Shown here: positions 11,901 through 19,600 of the stretch, one piece after another
How the letters are laid out: each line of letters begins with the position of its first letter
Position numbering within the stretch: the first letter of the stretch is position 1
Virus record (IMG/VR): IMGVR_UViG_3300043410_001256
Location: 1 to 64,000 of that record
Source of the DNA: a virus
DNA length: 64,000 nt
Reading direction: 5' to 3' (one strand)
Notes under the pieces: model-generated
Database searches by the model: none
What the model was told of the DNA's origin: nothing
What the model saw: only the letters and a program-made list of their open reading frames with translations
Translations under genes and position numbers: made by a program

Positions 11901-14900
11901 TAAGCCAATACCGCCTTGTACACGGACTGCGCCAGTTGTTGTGCTGGTACTTTGTGTGTCTGTTGTTACAACAATGTCATAGGCAATTTGACTGCTTGTT
12001 GTGGTTGCATTGCTTACTGTGGCACCAACGTAGTCAACCCAATATTTGTTTGTGCCGTCGTTGATATAGGTATAGTATACGTCTGTGTCTGTCTTGTACC
12101 AAACATCGCCCACCACCGGGTTGGTTGGTGCGCTGACCTGAGCATACTTACGCAAACCACCGCCAGTGATGTTGCCTGTTACAGCAAAGTCGCCACCAAT
12201 GGTTCCAGCACCAGTTACTGATAGGCTTGCAAGAGTACCAATGCCACCGTTTTCAATTGTTACACCACCAACAACTGCTTTGGTACCACTGCTGATAATA
12301 TTACCAACTGTTAGTACGCCAGATGAAGCTGTGATGCCACCAGCACTTAAATATGAACCGCTGGCTGTGATATTTCCTGTTGCTACAAGATTGCCGGTTG
12401 TACTAATACCTGCTGTTGTAGCAGTAATGCCATTGGCTGCTAGATATCCAACAACGTTGGCATTTGAATAAGTTCCTTCGTTGCCTGCTAGTATGCTTAC
12501 ACCGTTTGCGTATGTGAACAAGCTGGCGCTGATGTTTGTTGCAGATATGTTACCTGCATTTATATTACCGCTTACTCCGGCTCCACCTGTTACGACTAAA
12601 GCACCTGTAGTTGTGCTGGTACTTGGTGTTCCACTAACAATGGTTAAATCTTGTAGACTTTGTGGGCTTGTTGGGTTTGCGTTGCTGACGGTGGCACTGG
12701 TGTAGTCAACCCAGATGTTCTTAGTACCATCAGTGATGTATTGGTAGAATACATCTGTATCAGTTTTGTACCAAACATCGCCAACCACTGGATTTGTAGG
12801 AGCACTTATCTGTGCATACTTACGCAAGCCACCACCAGTTACATTACCAGTGATGTTGACATTACCAGTTACATCAATGTTTGCACCAAAAGTGGCTAGA
12901 CCAGTTACACCAATACTTGGCAAACTTGGCAAGGATCCATTTGTAATTTGCAGTCCACCAATTGTGGCTGTGGTGCCTGTGGCAACAATATTACCATTTG
13001 TAACACTTAGCCCTGCCGCACTAAAGTACTGTCCGGAGCTGATAATATTGCCAGACGCTGTAATTCTGTTAACTGCAATGTTTCCAGTTACGTTGGCATC
13101 ACTTAATACTTGTAGAGTATTGGTTTGTAGATTGTTATTTGCAGTTACATTATCTGCACGTAGGTTGCCACCAAAGTCAGCAATGCCTGTGGTATAGATA
13201 TTACCAATTAAGCCAATACCACCTTGTACTCGAATGGCTCCTGTGGTTGCACTTGTGCTTTGTGTGTCAGTTGTAACAACTATGTCGTAGGCAATCTGAC
13301 TACTTGTGATACTTGCGTTGCTAACTGTTGCGCCAGCAAAGTCAATCCAATATTTGTTTGTGCCATCATTGATATATTGATACAAGGTGTCTGTATCGGT
13401 TTTGTACCACTGGTCGCCAACTATTGGATTTGTAGGAGCATTGATTTGACTGTACTTGCGGATGCCGCCACCGGTAATGTTACCAGTGATAGCTAAGTCG
13501 CCTCCAATGGTGCCAGAACCAATGACATTCAGACTCGCAAGGCTACTAATACCGCCATTTTCAATGGTTAAACCGCCAACAACTGCCTTGGTACCACTGC
13601 TGATAATATTACCAGTGGTCAATACACCAGACAGCGCGGTAATGCCGCCAGCACTTAAATATGAGCCAGATGCTGTTAAGTTACCAGTTGTGGTAATTCC
13701 CGCAGAAGTGGCTGTAATGCCATTGGCTTCTAGATAACCAACAACATTGGCATTTGAATAGGTTCCCTGGTAATATCCAGAAAATATACTTACACCATTG
13801 GCGTAAGTAAAAATGCCTGCACTAACATTGTTTGCAGACACATTGCCTGCGTTTATGTTTCCGCTTACACCTGCGCCACCTTGTACTACCAAGGCACCAG
13901 TGGATGTGTTGGTACTTGGAGTACCGCTGACAATGGTTAGGTCTTGTAGACTTTGTGGTTGTGTGGGGCTTGCATTGCTTACTGTTGCACTGGTGTAGTC
14001 AACCCAGATGTTCTTAGTACCATCAGTGATATACTGGTAATAAACATCTGTGTCTGTTTTATACCAGACATCGCCAACAATTGGATTTGCAGGAGCAGAA
14101 ATTTGAGCATACTTACGCAGTCCACCACCTGTTACATTTCCAGTAACTGTCAGGTCTCCACCAATTGTGGCTGCACCTAATACACCCAGTGTTGGCAGAC
14201 TTGGCAAAGATCCATTGGTGATTACCAGTCCACCAATTGTGGCTGTGGTACCTGTAGCAACTATATTACCATTGGTTACACTCAAACCACCTGCGGAGAA
14301 ATATGAACCGGCCGCAGTTAGATTTCCGCCAATGGTTACATTGCTTGCACCCAAATAGCCAATAACGTTAGCATTGGAATATGTTCCTTGGTTGCCTTCT
14401 AAGATGCTTACACCGTTAGCGTATGTAAACAACCCAGCACTGATGTTGGTTGCAGATATATTGCCTGCATACACATTACCAGTTATACCAGCGCCACCTA
14501 GTACTTGTAGTGCGCCACTTGTGGTATTGGTAGCAGGATTACCAGAAACAACTCTTAGATCGCTAACAGTAGAATAGTCAGTGTTGACATTACCAACCGC
14601 GGCACTTACATAGTCTACCCAATATCTATTGGTGCCATCAAACACATAGGTGTAATAAACATCTGTGTCTGTTTTGTACCAAACGTCGCCCACCACTGGA
14701 GTGGTAGGAGCACTTACTTGTGCGTACTTGCGTAAGCCTCCTCCTGTGATGTTTCCAGTGACATCAAGATTTCCACTGACTGTTAAGTTTGCGCCAATGC
14801 TTGCTGTTGTTCCAACAGCTAAACTTCCGGTTGTGCTTAGACTTGCAATACCGCTGATAGCACCATTGGTAATAGTTAGTCCACCAATGGTAGCATTTGT

Positions 14901-16553
14901 GCCGCTGGCAACCACGTTGCCATTTGTTACGCTCAAACCACCAGCTGAGAAATATGTGCCAGCCGCAGTAAGATTAGCGGCAATAGTAACGTTTTGTAGG
15001 AAACTTGCGCTTTGGGCAGAAATGTTTCCGCCGATGGCCAAATTGCCGCCAGCATTGATATTACCACCAACACCTAGTCCGCCTTGTCCTACAATTACAA
15101 TAGCGCCTGTGGTTGTGTTTGTACTTGTAACGTTTTGGTTGGCTACAATGTTGCCACCAGAAATATTAACGTTACCAATTAAATTCAAATTACCTGTAAC
15201 ACCAACACCACCTGCTACAGTTAGAGCACCAGTTGTTGCACTAGTACTTGGAGTACCGCTGACAATGCCAATGTCATTTAGGCTTTGTTGGTTATATGCT
15301 GTGATGTTGGCAACAGTTGCACCTGCAATGTCAACCCAGTAATTGCCAGTGCCATCGCTTACATATTGATACAGAATATCTGTGCCAAGTTGATACCACT
15401 GATCACCAACAGTTGGATTTGTTGGTGCATTAGAACTGATTGTTTGTCTTACACCGCCGCCAGTAATGGTTCCACCAACATTTAAGTTGCCGCCAATACC
15501 TACGCCGCCAATGCCCGGAACAACGATTGCTCCAGTGGTAATGCTTGTACTTGGAATACGACTATTGGCAACGATTGCTCCACCAGCCCAGATATTTCCA
15601 CCAACTCCTAAACCACCAGGGCTTGCAATTTTAATTGCACCAGTTGTTTCGCTAGTAGAAGGAGTAACAGAACTGATAACTAGATCACTACCAAGTTGGC
15701 CTCCACCAAAACTTACAGAGCCACCTACATTCAAATTGCCAGTGATGCCAACCCCACCTACAACTTGTAGAGCACCTGTTGTAGTGCTGGTACTTTCCTG
15801 ACCACCGTTAACAGTTAGTTGTCCAACACTTTCTCCTGTAATAGGATTGATGTTAGCAATAGTGGCTCCACTGACGTCAATCCAGTATGCAGTTGCACCA
15901 TCTTGCAACCATTCATATAAAATATCTGTACCAATTTGATACCATTGGTCGCCTACTGCTGGATTATTTGGTGGAGTAGCACTGGTGAATACCTGAGGTA
16001 CACGCTTGCCTGCTTGATACAGTAATGTGGTGTTTACATTACCTGTGAGTACCAAATTGCCTGTTACATAATCATAACTGGTAGTAGTTGCACCACCAAT
16101 TACGTTGTTAACGTTGGCAAATTGTAGCTGTCCTGTTGAACCAGCTGGTTCAGCTGCTTGTACACCAAATGATAGATTTGTTGTACCTAGGTCAATATTA
16201 CCTGTTGTGGTTAGTTTGAAGGTTCTGTTTTTGTTAACATCACCTTCTTCAACCATTGTAACAATGGAAGGAGTAACTGCACCTAGTGCGCCACCTGAAC
16301 TAGCGTCTTTGGTTCTTTCCCAAATACCATTGCTGCCTGTACCTACTGCCTTGACATAATAGATACCGTTTTGTGCGGCATTGGCTTGTGCTTTAACTAG
16401 AATACGATCATAGAAATTCAATGTGACGCCGTCAACGGTGTTGGGCATCGCTGCCAACATTACGTTGCCTACGTCGGAGGTGGTTGCTACTCGGACACTT
16501 TGTTTCCAGTCCGTGTCAGGTATCTGACTATATCGTGGTCTTGTTAATGCCAT
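2901..16553 (-). CDS. Giant modular tail fibre/adhesin, 4550 residues
   Basis: One uninterrupted frame of 4550 codons. The N-terminus (MALTRPRYSQIPDTDW, then RILVKAQANAAQNGIYYV at about residues 50-67) is typical of long fibres in T4-like aquatic phages. The body is 21 copies of a module of about 195 residues. Each has GGGLRKYAQ..AP.NP, GDVWYKTDTDVYY.Y..DGT..YWVDY, a TTGAL.V.GG.G..GN beta unit and an ATIGGLVI.NG..P.L..LGV segment. The C-terminus (KGEIAYDNEFVYICYANNLWARAPLYGW) is a closing domain. No enzymatic or transmembrane motif is seen. It should form a very long trimeric or solenoid fibre contacting the host surface. Own late promoter at 16577. The opposite strand shows many open frames, which are artefacts of the repeats. 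The assignment to fibre is firm; the receptor is unknown. Confidence 0.93.
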   Translation of the reverse strand: MALTRPRYSQIPDTDWKQSVRVATTSDVGNVMLAAMPNTVDGVTLNFYDRILVKAQANAAQNGIYYVKAVGTGSNGIWERTKDASSGGALGAVTPSIVTMVEEGDVNKNRTFKLTTTGNIDLGTTNLSFGVQAAEPAGSTGQLQFANVNNVIGGATTTSYDYVTGNLVLTGNVNTTLLYQAGKRVPQVFTSATPPNNPAVGDQWYQIGTDILYEWLQDGATAYWIDVSGATIANINPITGESVGQLTVNGGQESTSTTTGALQVVGGVGITGNLNVGGSVSFGGGQLGSDLVISSVTPSTSETTGAIKIASPGGLGVGGNIWAGGAIVANSRIPSTSITTGAIVVPGIGGVGIGGNLNVGGTITGGGVRQTISSNAPTNPTVGDQWYQLGTDILYQYVSDGTGNYWVDIAGATVANITAYNQQSLNDIGIVSGTPSTSATTGALTVAGGVGVTGNLNLIGNVNISGGNIVANQNVTSTNTTTGAIVIVGQGGLGVGGNINAGGNLAIGGNISAQSASFLQNVTIAANLTAAGTYFSAGGLSVTNGNVVASGTNATIGGLTITNGAISGIASLSTTGSLAVGTTASIGANLTVSGNLDVTGNITGGGLRKYAQVSAPTTPVVGDVWYKTDTDVYYTYVFDGTNRYWVDYVSAAVGNVNTDYSTVSDLRVVSGNPATNTTSGALQVLGGAGITGNVYAGNISATNISAGLFTYANGVSILEGNQGTYSNANVIGYLGASNVTIGGNLTAAGSYFSAGGLSVTNGNIVATGTTATIGGLVITNGSLPSLPTLGVLGAATIGGDLTVTGNVTGGGLRKYAQISAPANPIVGDVWYKTDTDVYYQYITDGTKNIWVDYTSATVSNASPTQPQSLQDLTIVSGTPSTNTSTGALVVQGGAGVSGNINAGNVSANNVSAGIFTYANGVSIFSGYYQGTYSNANVVGYLEANGITATSAGITTTGNLTASGSYLSAGGITALSGVLTTGNIISSGTKAVVGGLTIENGGISSLASLNVIGSGTIGGDLAITGNITGGGIRKYSQINAPTNPIVGDQWYKTDTDTLYQYINDGTNKYWIDFAGATVSNASITSSQIAYDIVVTTDTQSTSATTGAIRVQGGIGLIGNIYTTGIADFGGNLRADNVTANNNLQTNTLQVLSDANVTGNIAVNRITASGNIISSGQYFSAAGLSVTNGNIVATGTTATIGGLQITNGSLPSLPSIGVTGLATFGANIDVTGNVNITGNVTGGGLRKYAQISAPTNPVVGDVWYKTDTDVFYQYITDGTKNIWVDYTSATVSNANPTSPQSLQDLTIVSGTPSTSTTTGALVVTGGAGVSGNINAGNISATNISASLFTYANGVSILAGNEGTYSNANVVGYLAANGITATTAGISTTGNLVATGNITASGSYLSAGGITASSGVLTVGNIISSGTKAVVGGVTIENGGIGTLASLSVTGAGTIGGDFAVTGNITGGGLRKYAQVSAPTNPVVGDVWYKTDTDVYYTYINDGTNKYWVDYVGATVSNATTTSSQIAYDIVVTTDTQSTSTTTGAVRVQGGIGLIGNIYTTGIADFGGNLRAGNITANNNLQTNTLQVIGDTNVNKLTAIGNITSTGTYFSAAGLSMTDGNLVTTGTSATIAGLQITNGALPTLPTLGVTGLATFGANIDVTGNVNITGNVTGGGLRKYAQVSAPANPIVGDVWYKTDTDVFYQYITDGTKNIWVDYTSATVSNASPTQPQSLQDLTIVSGTPSTSTTTGALIVTGGAGVSGNINAGNISATNISAGLFTYANGVSILAGNEGTYSNANVLSYLAANGITVTSTGITTTGNITASGSYFSAAGLTVNNGNITTTGTTATISGLVITNGSLPSLPTLGVLGAATVGGDLTVTGNVTGGGIRKTTSISAPANPVVGDQWYKQDTDTLYQYINDGASNYWIDVAGATVSNARTTGDQIAYDIVVTTDTQSTSATTGAIRVQGGIGLIGNIYTTGIADFGGNLRAGNITANNNLQTNTLQVLSDTNVNKLTASGNITSAGNYFSAAGISVTNGNLVATGTTATIGGLVINNGGLPSLPTLGVIGAATFGANVDVTGNLNVTGNVTGGGLRKYAQISKPTNAVPGDVWYKTDTDVYYTYVNDGTNSYWIDYVGATVSNAAVDNSVNQDFTIASGTLSTDPNTGALVVVGGVGITGDINTTGDFTIDGTFTACTAVTAGYLNVADGIDSYGNVIIHGPGTANYTVQVRSSDAADNVLGIKTSAPGGGFTIDALNSELIGATPLGINANTFSIGIKNSVGTTVQADALKVDTAGNTSIAKTLSIGQHVNVTGNVTGSNANFTKVVATTANFTTLNLSGTLTVPTLNVTTSIDAPGIRKYAQVSAPANPTAGDVWYKTDTDVYYTYVNDGTSQYWIDYVGATVSNAATTAGTNQDFQIASGTESTNNLTGALTVVGGLGVSGNINANNINATTFVSTNIQSDHFYFANGVSLASGITGTYSNVNVAAYLAGSITTGDITSTGNIVGGGVRKTTSLTAPVNPVVGDLWYKTDTDVLYQYINDGANNVWVDYVGPTVSNAAVTSGTATDYQFTSGTPSTDPTTGAVTIAGGLGITGDIFTSGLANFGSNVTVNNLTANLNVQTTTLAVTANLVAGNISTGIATIARADIAGALTVGGDVTITGNIDAGGVRKYAQINAPANPIVGDVWYKTDTDVYYTYINDGTNKYWIDYVGATVSNASPTSLQSIQDLAVVGGTASTNTSTGAIVVAGGVGVSGNINAGNVSATNISASLFTYANGVSILAGNEGTYSNANVIGYLSAQGITTPAGNLISSGTYFSAGGLTVNAGNLTTTGTTATIAGLTINNGSLPSLPTLGVVGSATIGGDLEVTGNITGGGLRKYAQISAPANPIVGDVWYKTDTDVYYQYINDGTNSYWIDYSSATVSNASPTSPQSLQDLQIVSGTASTGTSTGALVVQGGAGVSGNINAGNIAAGTVSAGLFTYANGASILDGYYQGTYSDANVIAYLSSHDLSVGGNVSASGTYLSAAGLTVLNGNITASGTSATIGGLVITNGSLPSLPTLGVVGTATIGGDLSVTGNITGGGLRKYAQSSAPANPVLGDIWYKTDTDVYYTYVNDGTNNYWIDYTGPTVSNASVQAQQQLTDLQVVSGTQSTSPTTGALTISGGAGITGDIYTAGNVDIGGNVLVNNLTANNNIQASTLAVTNNATIGGTLSVGNVAVGNIAGYGFTTNNGNLVATGAYFSAAGLTALNGNLIATGTRAEIGGLVIENGGFAAIASLGVTGSATIGGDLAVTGNITGGGLRKYAQINAPANPVQGDIWYKTDTDVYYQYISDGTSSFWVDYTSATVANVTQSAQTVTDIYITSGTNSTDTSTGALRIAGGAGITGNVNIGESIAVAGNATLGNLDTGTINASSVHSQSVVTGTSFTYPNGVSILTGNEGTYSNANVADYLTAQGIGTDGGNLTATGSYFSAGGISALAGNVTIGNINGYGFTVANGNVIATGSYAQIGGLEIVNGGFGNLASLGVIGSATVGGDLAVTGNITGGGLRKYAQPNAPATPVVGDVWYKTDTDIYYQYITDGSSTYWVDFTSAAVANITAANAQYGYDVQFVSGTLSTDPQSGAVQVIGGVGITGNINATGQGTFADILTAQGLVSNTSITGASLSISSAASTGDLSVTGNVAVTGNITASGTYFSAAGVTVNNGNIVATGTTATIGGLVINNGALPALPSIGVLGSATIGGDLAVTGNITGGGIRKTTSVSAPANPTVGDIWYKQDTDVYYEYINDGTGTYWVDMVSPTVANVTQSAQTVSDISITSGTPSVNSTTGALTIAGGAGITGDLNVAGNASLGNLSTGTVNATGVNSTGTVNATGVNSTGVITATAFTYANNTSILDGYYQGFYSNSNVAGYIASQGITTAGGNLTASGSYFSAGGLSVTAGNISAYGLTTSNGNVIATGTYAKIGGLEIINGGFGSLASLDVVGAVTIGADLAVTGNITGGGLRKYAQSTAPANPVVGDVWYKTDTDIYYQYITDGTKNIWVDYTSATVADLTLANAQLGYDIQFVSGTLSTSPVTGAVQVIGGVGITGNVNATGSGTFADTLTAQIIISNTSIAGATLSLSSDAVVGGNLSVTGNATIGGNYFTAAGLTVLNGNINATGTTATIAGLTINNGALPTLLSIGVIGEATFGNVIVSGDISGGSIRKTTSITAPANPTIGDQWYKQDTDVLYQYINDGTSTHWVDVSGATIANVTQDFDGLGDFQTVGNIYGNNVIANGFISDNYYYANGVPFVTTTIANTADIIANTTNGFNLGVSLTTTGVGAGTYGSATSIPTISVDDKGRITNVTTNSVSTTVGLSGNVGTGSVNGGSTLFVVGVPNQIQTTVLGNTISIGLTPNITFQDFTVAGNLTVPGYINYAGGGLRTITSATPPDSPVNGDMWYQTGTDILYRYVNDGTSEYWLDLFSTPLRAILPSRDIGGDNGEVQWNDNGTFGANINFAFDKTTGTLKVERFRITNPTVPGTATSTGLKGEIAYDNEFVYICYANNLWARAPLYGW
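4935..5009. repeat. Perfect 33-bp tandem repeat inside the giant fibre gene
   Basis: A 33-bp unit starting ACCAGTGGAGTTTACTCC occurs twice without change (4935-4967, 4968-5000), followed by 9 bp of a third copy. It encodes an 11-residue repeat (TGTVNATGVNS) in frame. The lack of any divergence suggests recent slippage or unequal crossing-over. Confidence 0.95.
10290..14130. repeat. Higher-order (dimeric) repeat in giant fibre gene
   Basis: Six consecutive modules alternate between two types. Type A has YQYITDGTKNIWVDYTSATVSNA then SLQDLTIVSGTPST (about 14000, 12700 and 11410). Type B has QIAYDIVVTTDTQST then GGIGLIGNIYTTGIADFGGN (about 13300, 12000 and 10700). The A-B pair of about 1.25-1.3 kb is therefore present three times. 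Module borders were judged by eye from the GGG(L/I)RK anchor. Confidence 0.8.
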
Positions 16554-16576
16554 GGATTCTCGGTCTCAATTAATAC

Positions 16577-16584
16577 TATTTATG
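16577..16584 (-). promoter_or_regulatory. Late promoter (CATAAATA)
   Basis: CATAAATA on the minus strand, 24 bp before the ATG of the giant fibre gene and downstream of the terminator of the preceding gene, so the giant gene has its own late transcription unit. Confidence 0.75.
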
Positions 16585-16611
16585 GAAAACAGACCAAATG
16601 AAAAACAGCCC

Positions 16612-16637
16612 AAAGAAAAAGCCCCTCCCGGGGCTTT
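16612..16637 (-). terminator. Rho-independent terminator
   Basis: An 8-bp stem AAAGCCCC/GGGGCTTT with a 4-base loop. Reading the minus strand, the hairpin is followed by TTTTTCTTT. It ends transcription of the 1369-residue structural gene. Confidence 0.9.
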
Positions 16638-16659
16638 CTCTTCTCTCGTCTCTTGCGGA

Positions 16660-19600
16660 TTACGCTTGAGATTCGATGTATGTGATCTGAACGTCAACGT
16701 TCGCTTGTGCGCCTTGAGCAGGAACAATGTTGAACGCAACGATCTCTGGACCATTTGGATATGTACCAGTACCTGGTAGGATTGATCCGCCAATTTCTTT
16801 GATCTTTGACAAGTCAATGAAACCAGAGTTCTGAGCACTAACTGGAATACTGAACAACTGTTCACCACCTTGTGCATATGGCTGACCGTTGTGTTGACCG
16901 GCTGCACGTGTATCCCACACGATAGTGTTAACACCCCACAATGTAGTTGGCTTATCACCAGCTGGGTAAACGTTAGCAACAAACTGTGTGAAGCTTGGCT
17001 GGTTGAAACCACCTGTTTGGTTAGTACCACCAATTGATCCACCTACGTTGAAACGAACGTTTAGCGGAGCCCAGTTTGCACTGATAACGTTACTTGGGTT
17101 TAGAACCGCTTGTAACAAGAAGCGTGGCTTCAAGCTCGCTGATGTATCAGCAATGTTGATGTACATGTTCTGTAACAACAACTGAGCGCGGTTGATCAAG
17201 TCTTTACTACCCAAGTCACCTGTAATAGCGTTTGTGATACTTGGTGCCAAGCGCATCATAAACAATGTCTGTACTTGTGTACCAAGAACGTTAACGTTTG
17301 CCAAGTTATATGTAAACTGGTATGTACGATCAATGTCGAACAAACCGTCTAGGATAACAGCAGAACCCCAGTGATTCAAGTCTGGTGAAGCTGTGATACT
17401 GAACAAACGAACCGCTGTATTAACAGTGTGTGCGCTACCTGTACCTTGTGGCAAGTCACCCATTGACAATGAGCGAGTTGCACCTAGGTTGTAGTTAGAT
17501 ATAACTGCACTACGTGTCAAACCACAGACGTTACCGTTGGCTGCGAAAGGACCAGCTGTATAAGTGATCAATTCGTCTTTTTCTGTTAAACCTACACCAG
17601 ATACCAAAATGGTTGCTGGGTAAGAAACGTTGGCTGTTGGGAAGCCTGTGATGCTGCCTAGGTTAACGTTACCTGTTTCGCTTGCACTTAAAGCAATACC
17701 TAAACGTGTGTAAACAGTGTTGTTTGCTGCCTTATAACGAGCTGGCAAGTTACCAGAACGCATATAAGCTTCATCGTTTACGTTGTTGTTCTTGCTACGA
17801 TGTGCCCAAATCATCTGACCGTCTGTGGTTCTCATACCCCAGTCAATAAAGCCTGCACCGTACCATGTGTACTGGATAGCAACCATCTGCATCTTGGTGC
17901 GATCAATTACGTATCCTGATGGACCTGTACCGTCTAGCTTGTCCTTGTTGAACTGGCTTTGTGGAACCAAGAACTCATCAACAACACTCATACGTGCGTT
18001 TTCTGCCGCAACAACACCACGATATGCTGGTGTTACGTACATGGTGTTCTGACTTTCAACACGGCTAACGCTGTGTGTCATACCACGGATAACAATTTGA
18101 TCACCTGCCAATAACTGATCTGAGAAACGTGATCTCACGTCACCAGTTACTTTATACTGGTTAGTACCAATGTTCACACGACCTAGTGTGTCGCGAGTTG
18201 CTGTACGACGACCTGCATACAGTTGTTGTCCGTCATAGTGCCAGAACACACCGTTTTGGTCATCAAACATACCAACGCGGACCTTAGCACCGTGCCAGTT
18301 GTTTAGACTGAATTTAGGGAAACTACCATATTGTGGAGTAGTTGCACCTAGTACTTGAGTTGCTAGAACTGTAAATTGGTTCTGTGCTGTTACGCTGGCA
18401 ACACGATAGAATGTGTTGTAACCAGTTGTTGTAACACCAGCGATCTGTACGTTAGCACCAATTTGTAGACCATGGTCTAGTTCTGTAGTGACTGTAACTG
18501 TACTACCAATACTTGTACCTGTAGCAACAATGTTTGTTACTGTAAACTGTGGTGTTAGGCTGATACCAGTTGTAAACATCATGCCCTTACCAGACTGGTA
18601 GCGGAAGTACTTCTTGGTTTGACGAACTGCTTCGTAACCAAATGCTGGTGCGTTAACACCAATGTTAGTACCACCATCCAGCGGACGATGACGTACCAAG
18701 CTGGTTGGGAACATAATAACGTTACCGCTGATCAAGCTAACTGTACCAACGTTACCAAATGTAGTTACTGCGTTACCAACGGCAGCACCTGGCTTAGACA
18801 CAAATGTAAATTGTGTTGAGTATGGTACGCTGTTAATAGCAAAAACACCAGAAGCGTGTGTGTTAGCGTTAGTAGAACCAAACAATGCTGTTTGTACTAA
18901 CTGTCCTGGATACAAGCCATGTGGCTCAGTAGTTGTAACAGTAATAGTACTTGGTGTACCAGCGTTAGAAACAATGCTTGAATAAGCAACGTTAGCACCA
19001 GAGAATACACCACCCTTACGAATTGTTACGTCAGTTAAAGCACTAACTGGGTTCAATTGCCAACCAACCTCACGGTTTGGAGCAATCTTTGGATAGTAAG
19101 CGGCGTAGTGGACGTCGTTAATAGTGTTGAAGAAGATACCTTCAACGTTGGCGTTGTTCAAGCCTAGTGTAGAAATATATGCGTTGGCGTTACTTACGCC
19201 AGGTGCGGCAAACAATGCGGTGCTCCATGCTGTACCGTTGGCAAAGTAGCCACCGTTGAATGTGTTTGCACCAAATTGTGAACTTGGAATACCGTGTGAG
19301 TTAGCGTTAACACCAATAACTGGAACACTAACGTTACCAGCAACGAATACACCGGCTGCTGTAACAACTAGAGAACCTGCATAAATGTTAGTCAATGCAA
19401 CTGTACCAAGTTGACCACGACGGAAACCAGCTGAACCGTTTTGTCCTACAGCAGGAGTTGTGTTCATAATGATTTCAACGTTACCGTTGACACCACTACC
19501 AACTGCACTAGGACCGTTACCTAGGCCTGGGCTGAATTCGCTGAACATGTTAACCTTACCAACAATGGTACCTGGGTTAAACTGTGGAGAAGCGTTGGTG

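Noticed and set aside
14665-15342. Plus-strand open frames up to 225 codons opposite the giant fibre gene
   Set aside because: They are mirror images of the repeated fibre modules, recur at the same place in each module, and have no ribosome-binding sites. They result from the absence of certain codons in the repetitive sense strand.
2901-16553. CRISPR array suggested by regular repeats
   Set aside because: The repeats are long, protein-coding, in frame and diverged at third positions; there are no short identical repeats with unique spacers.
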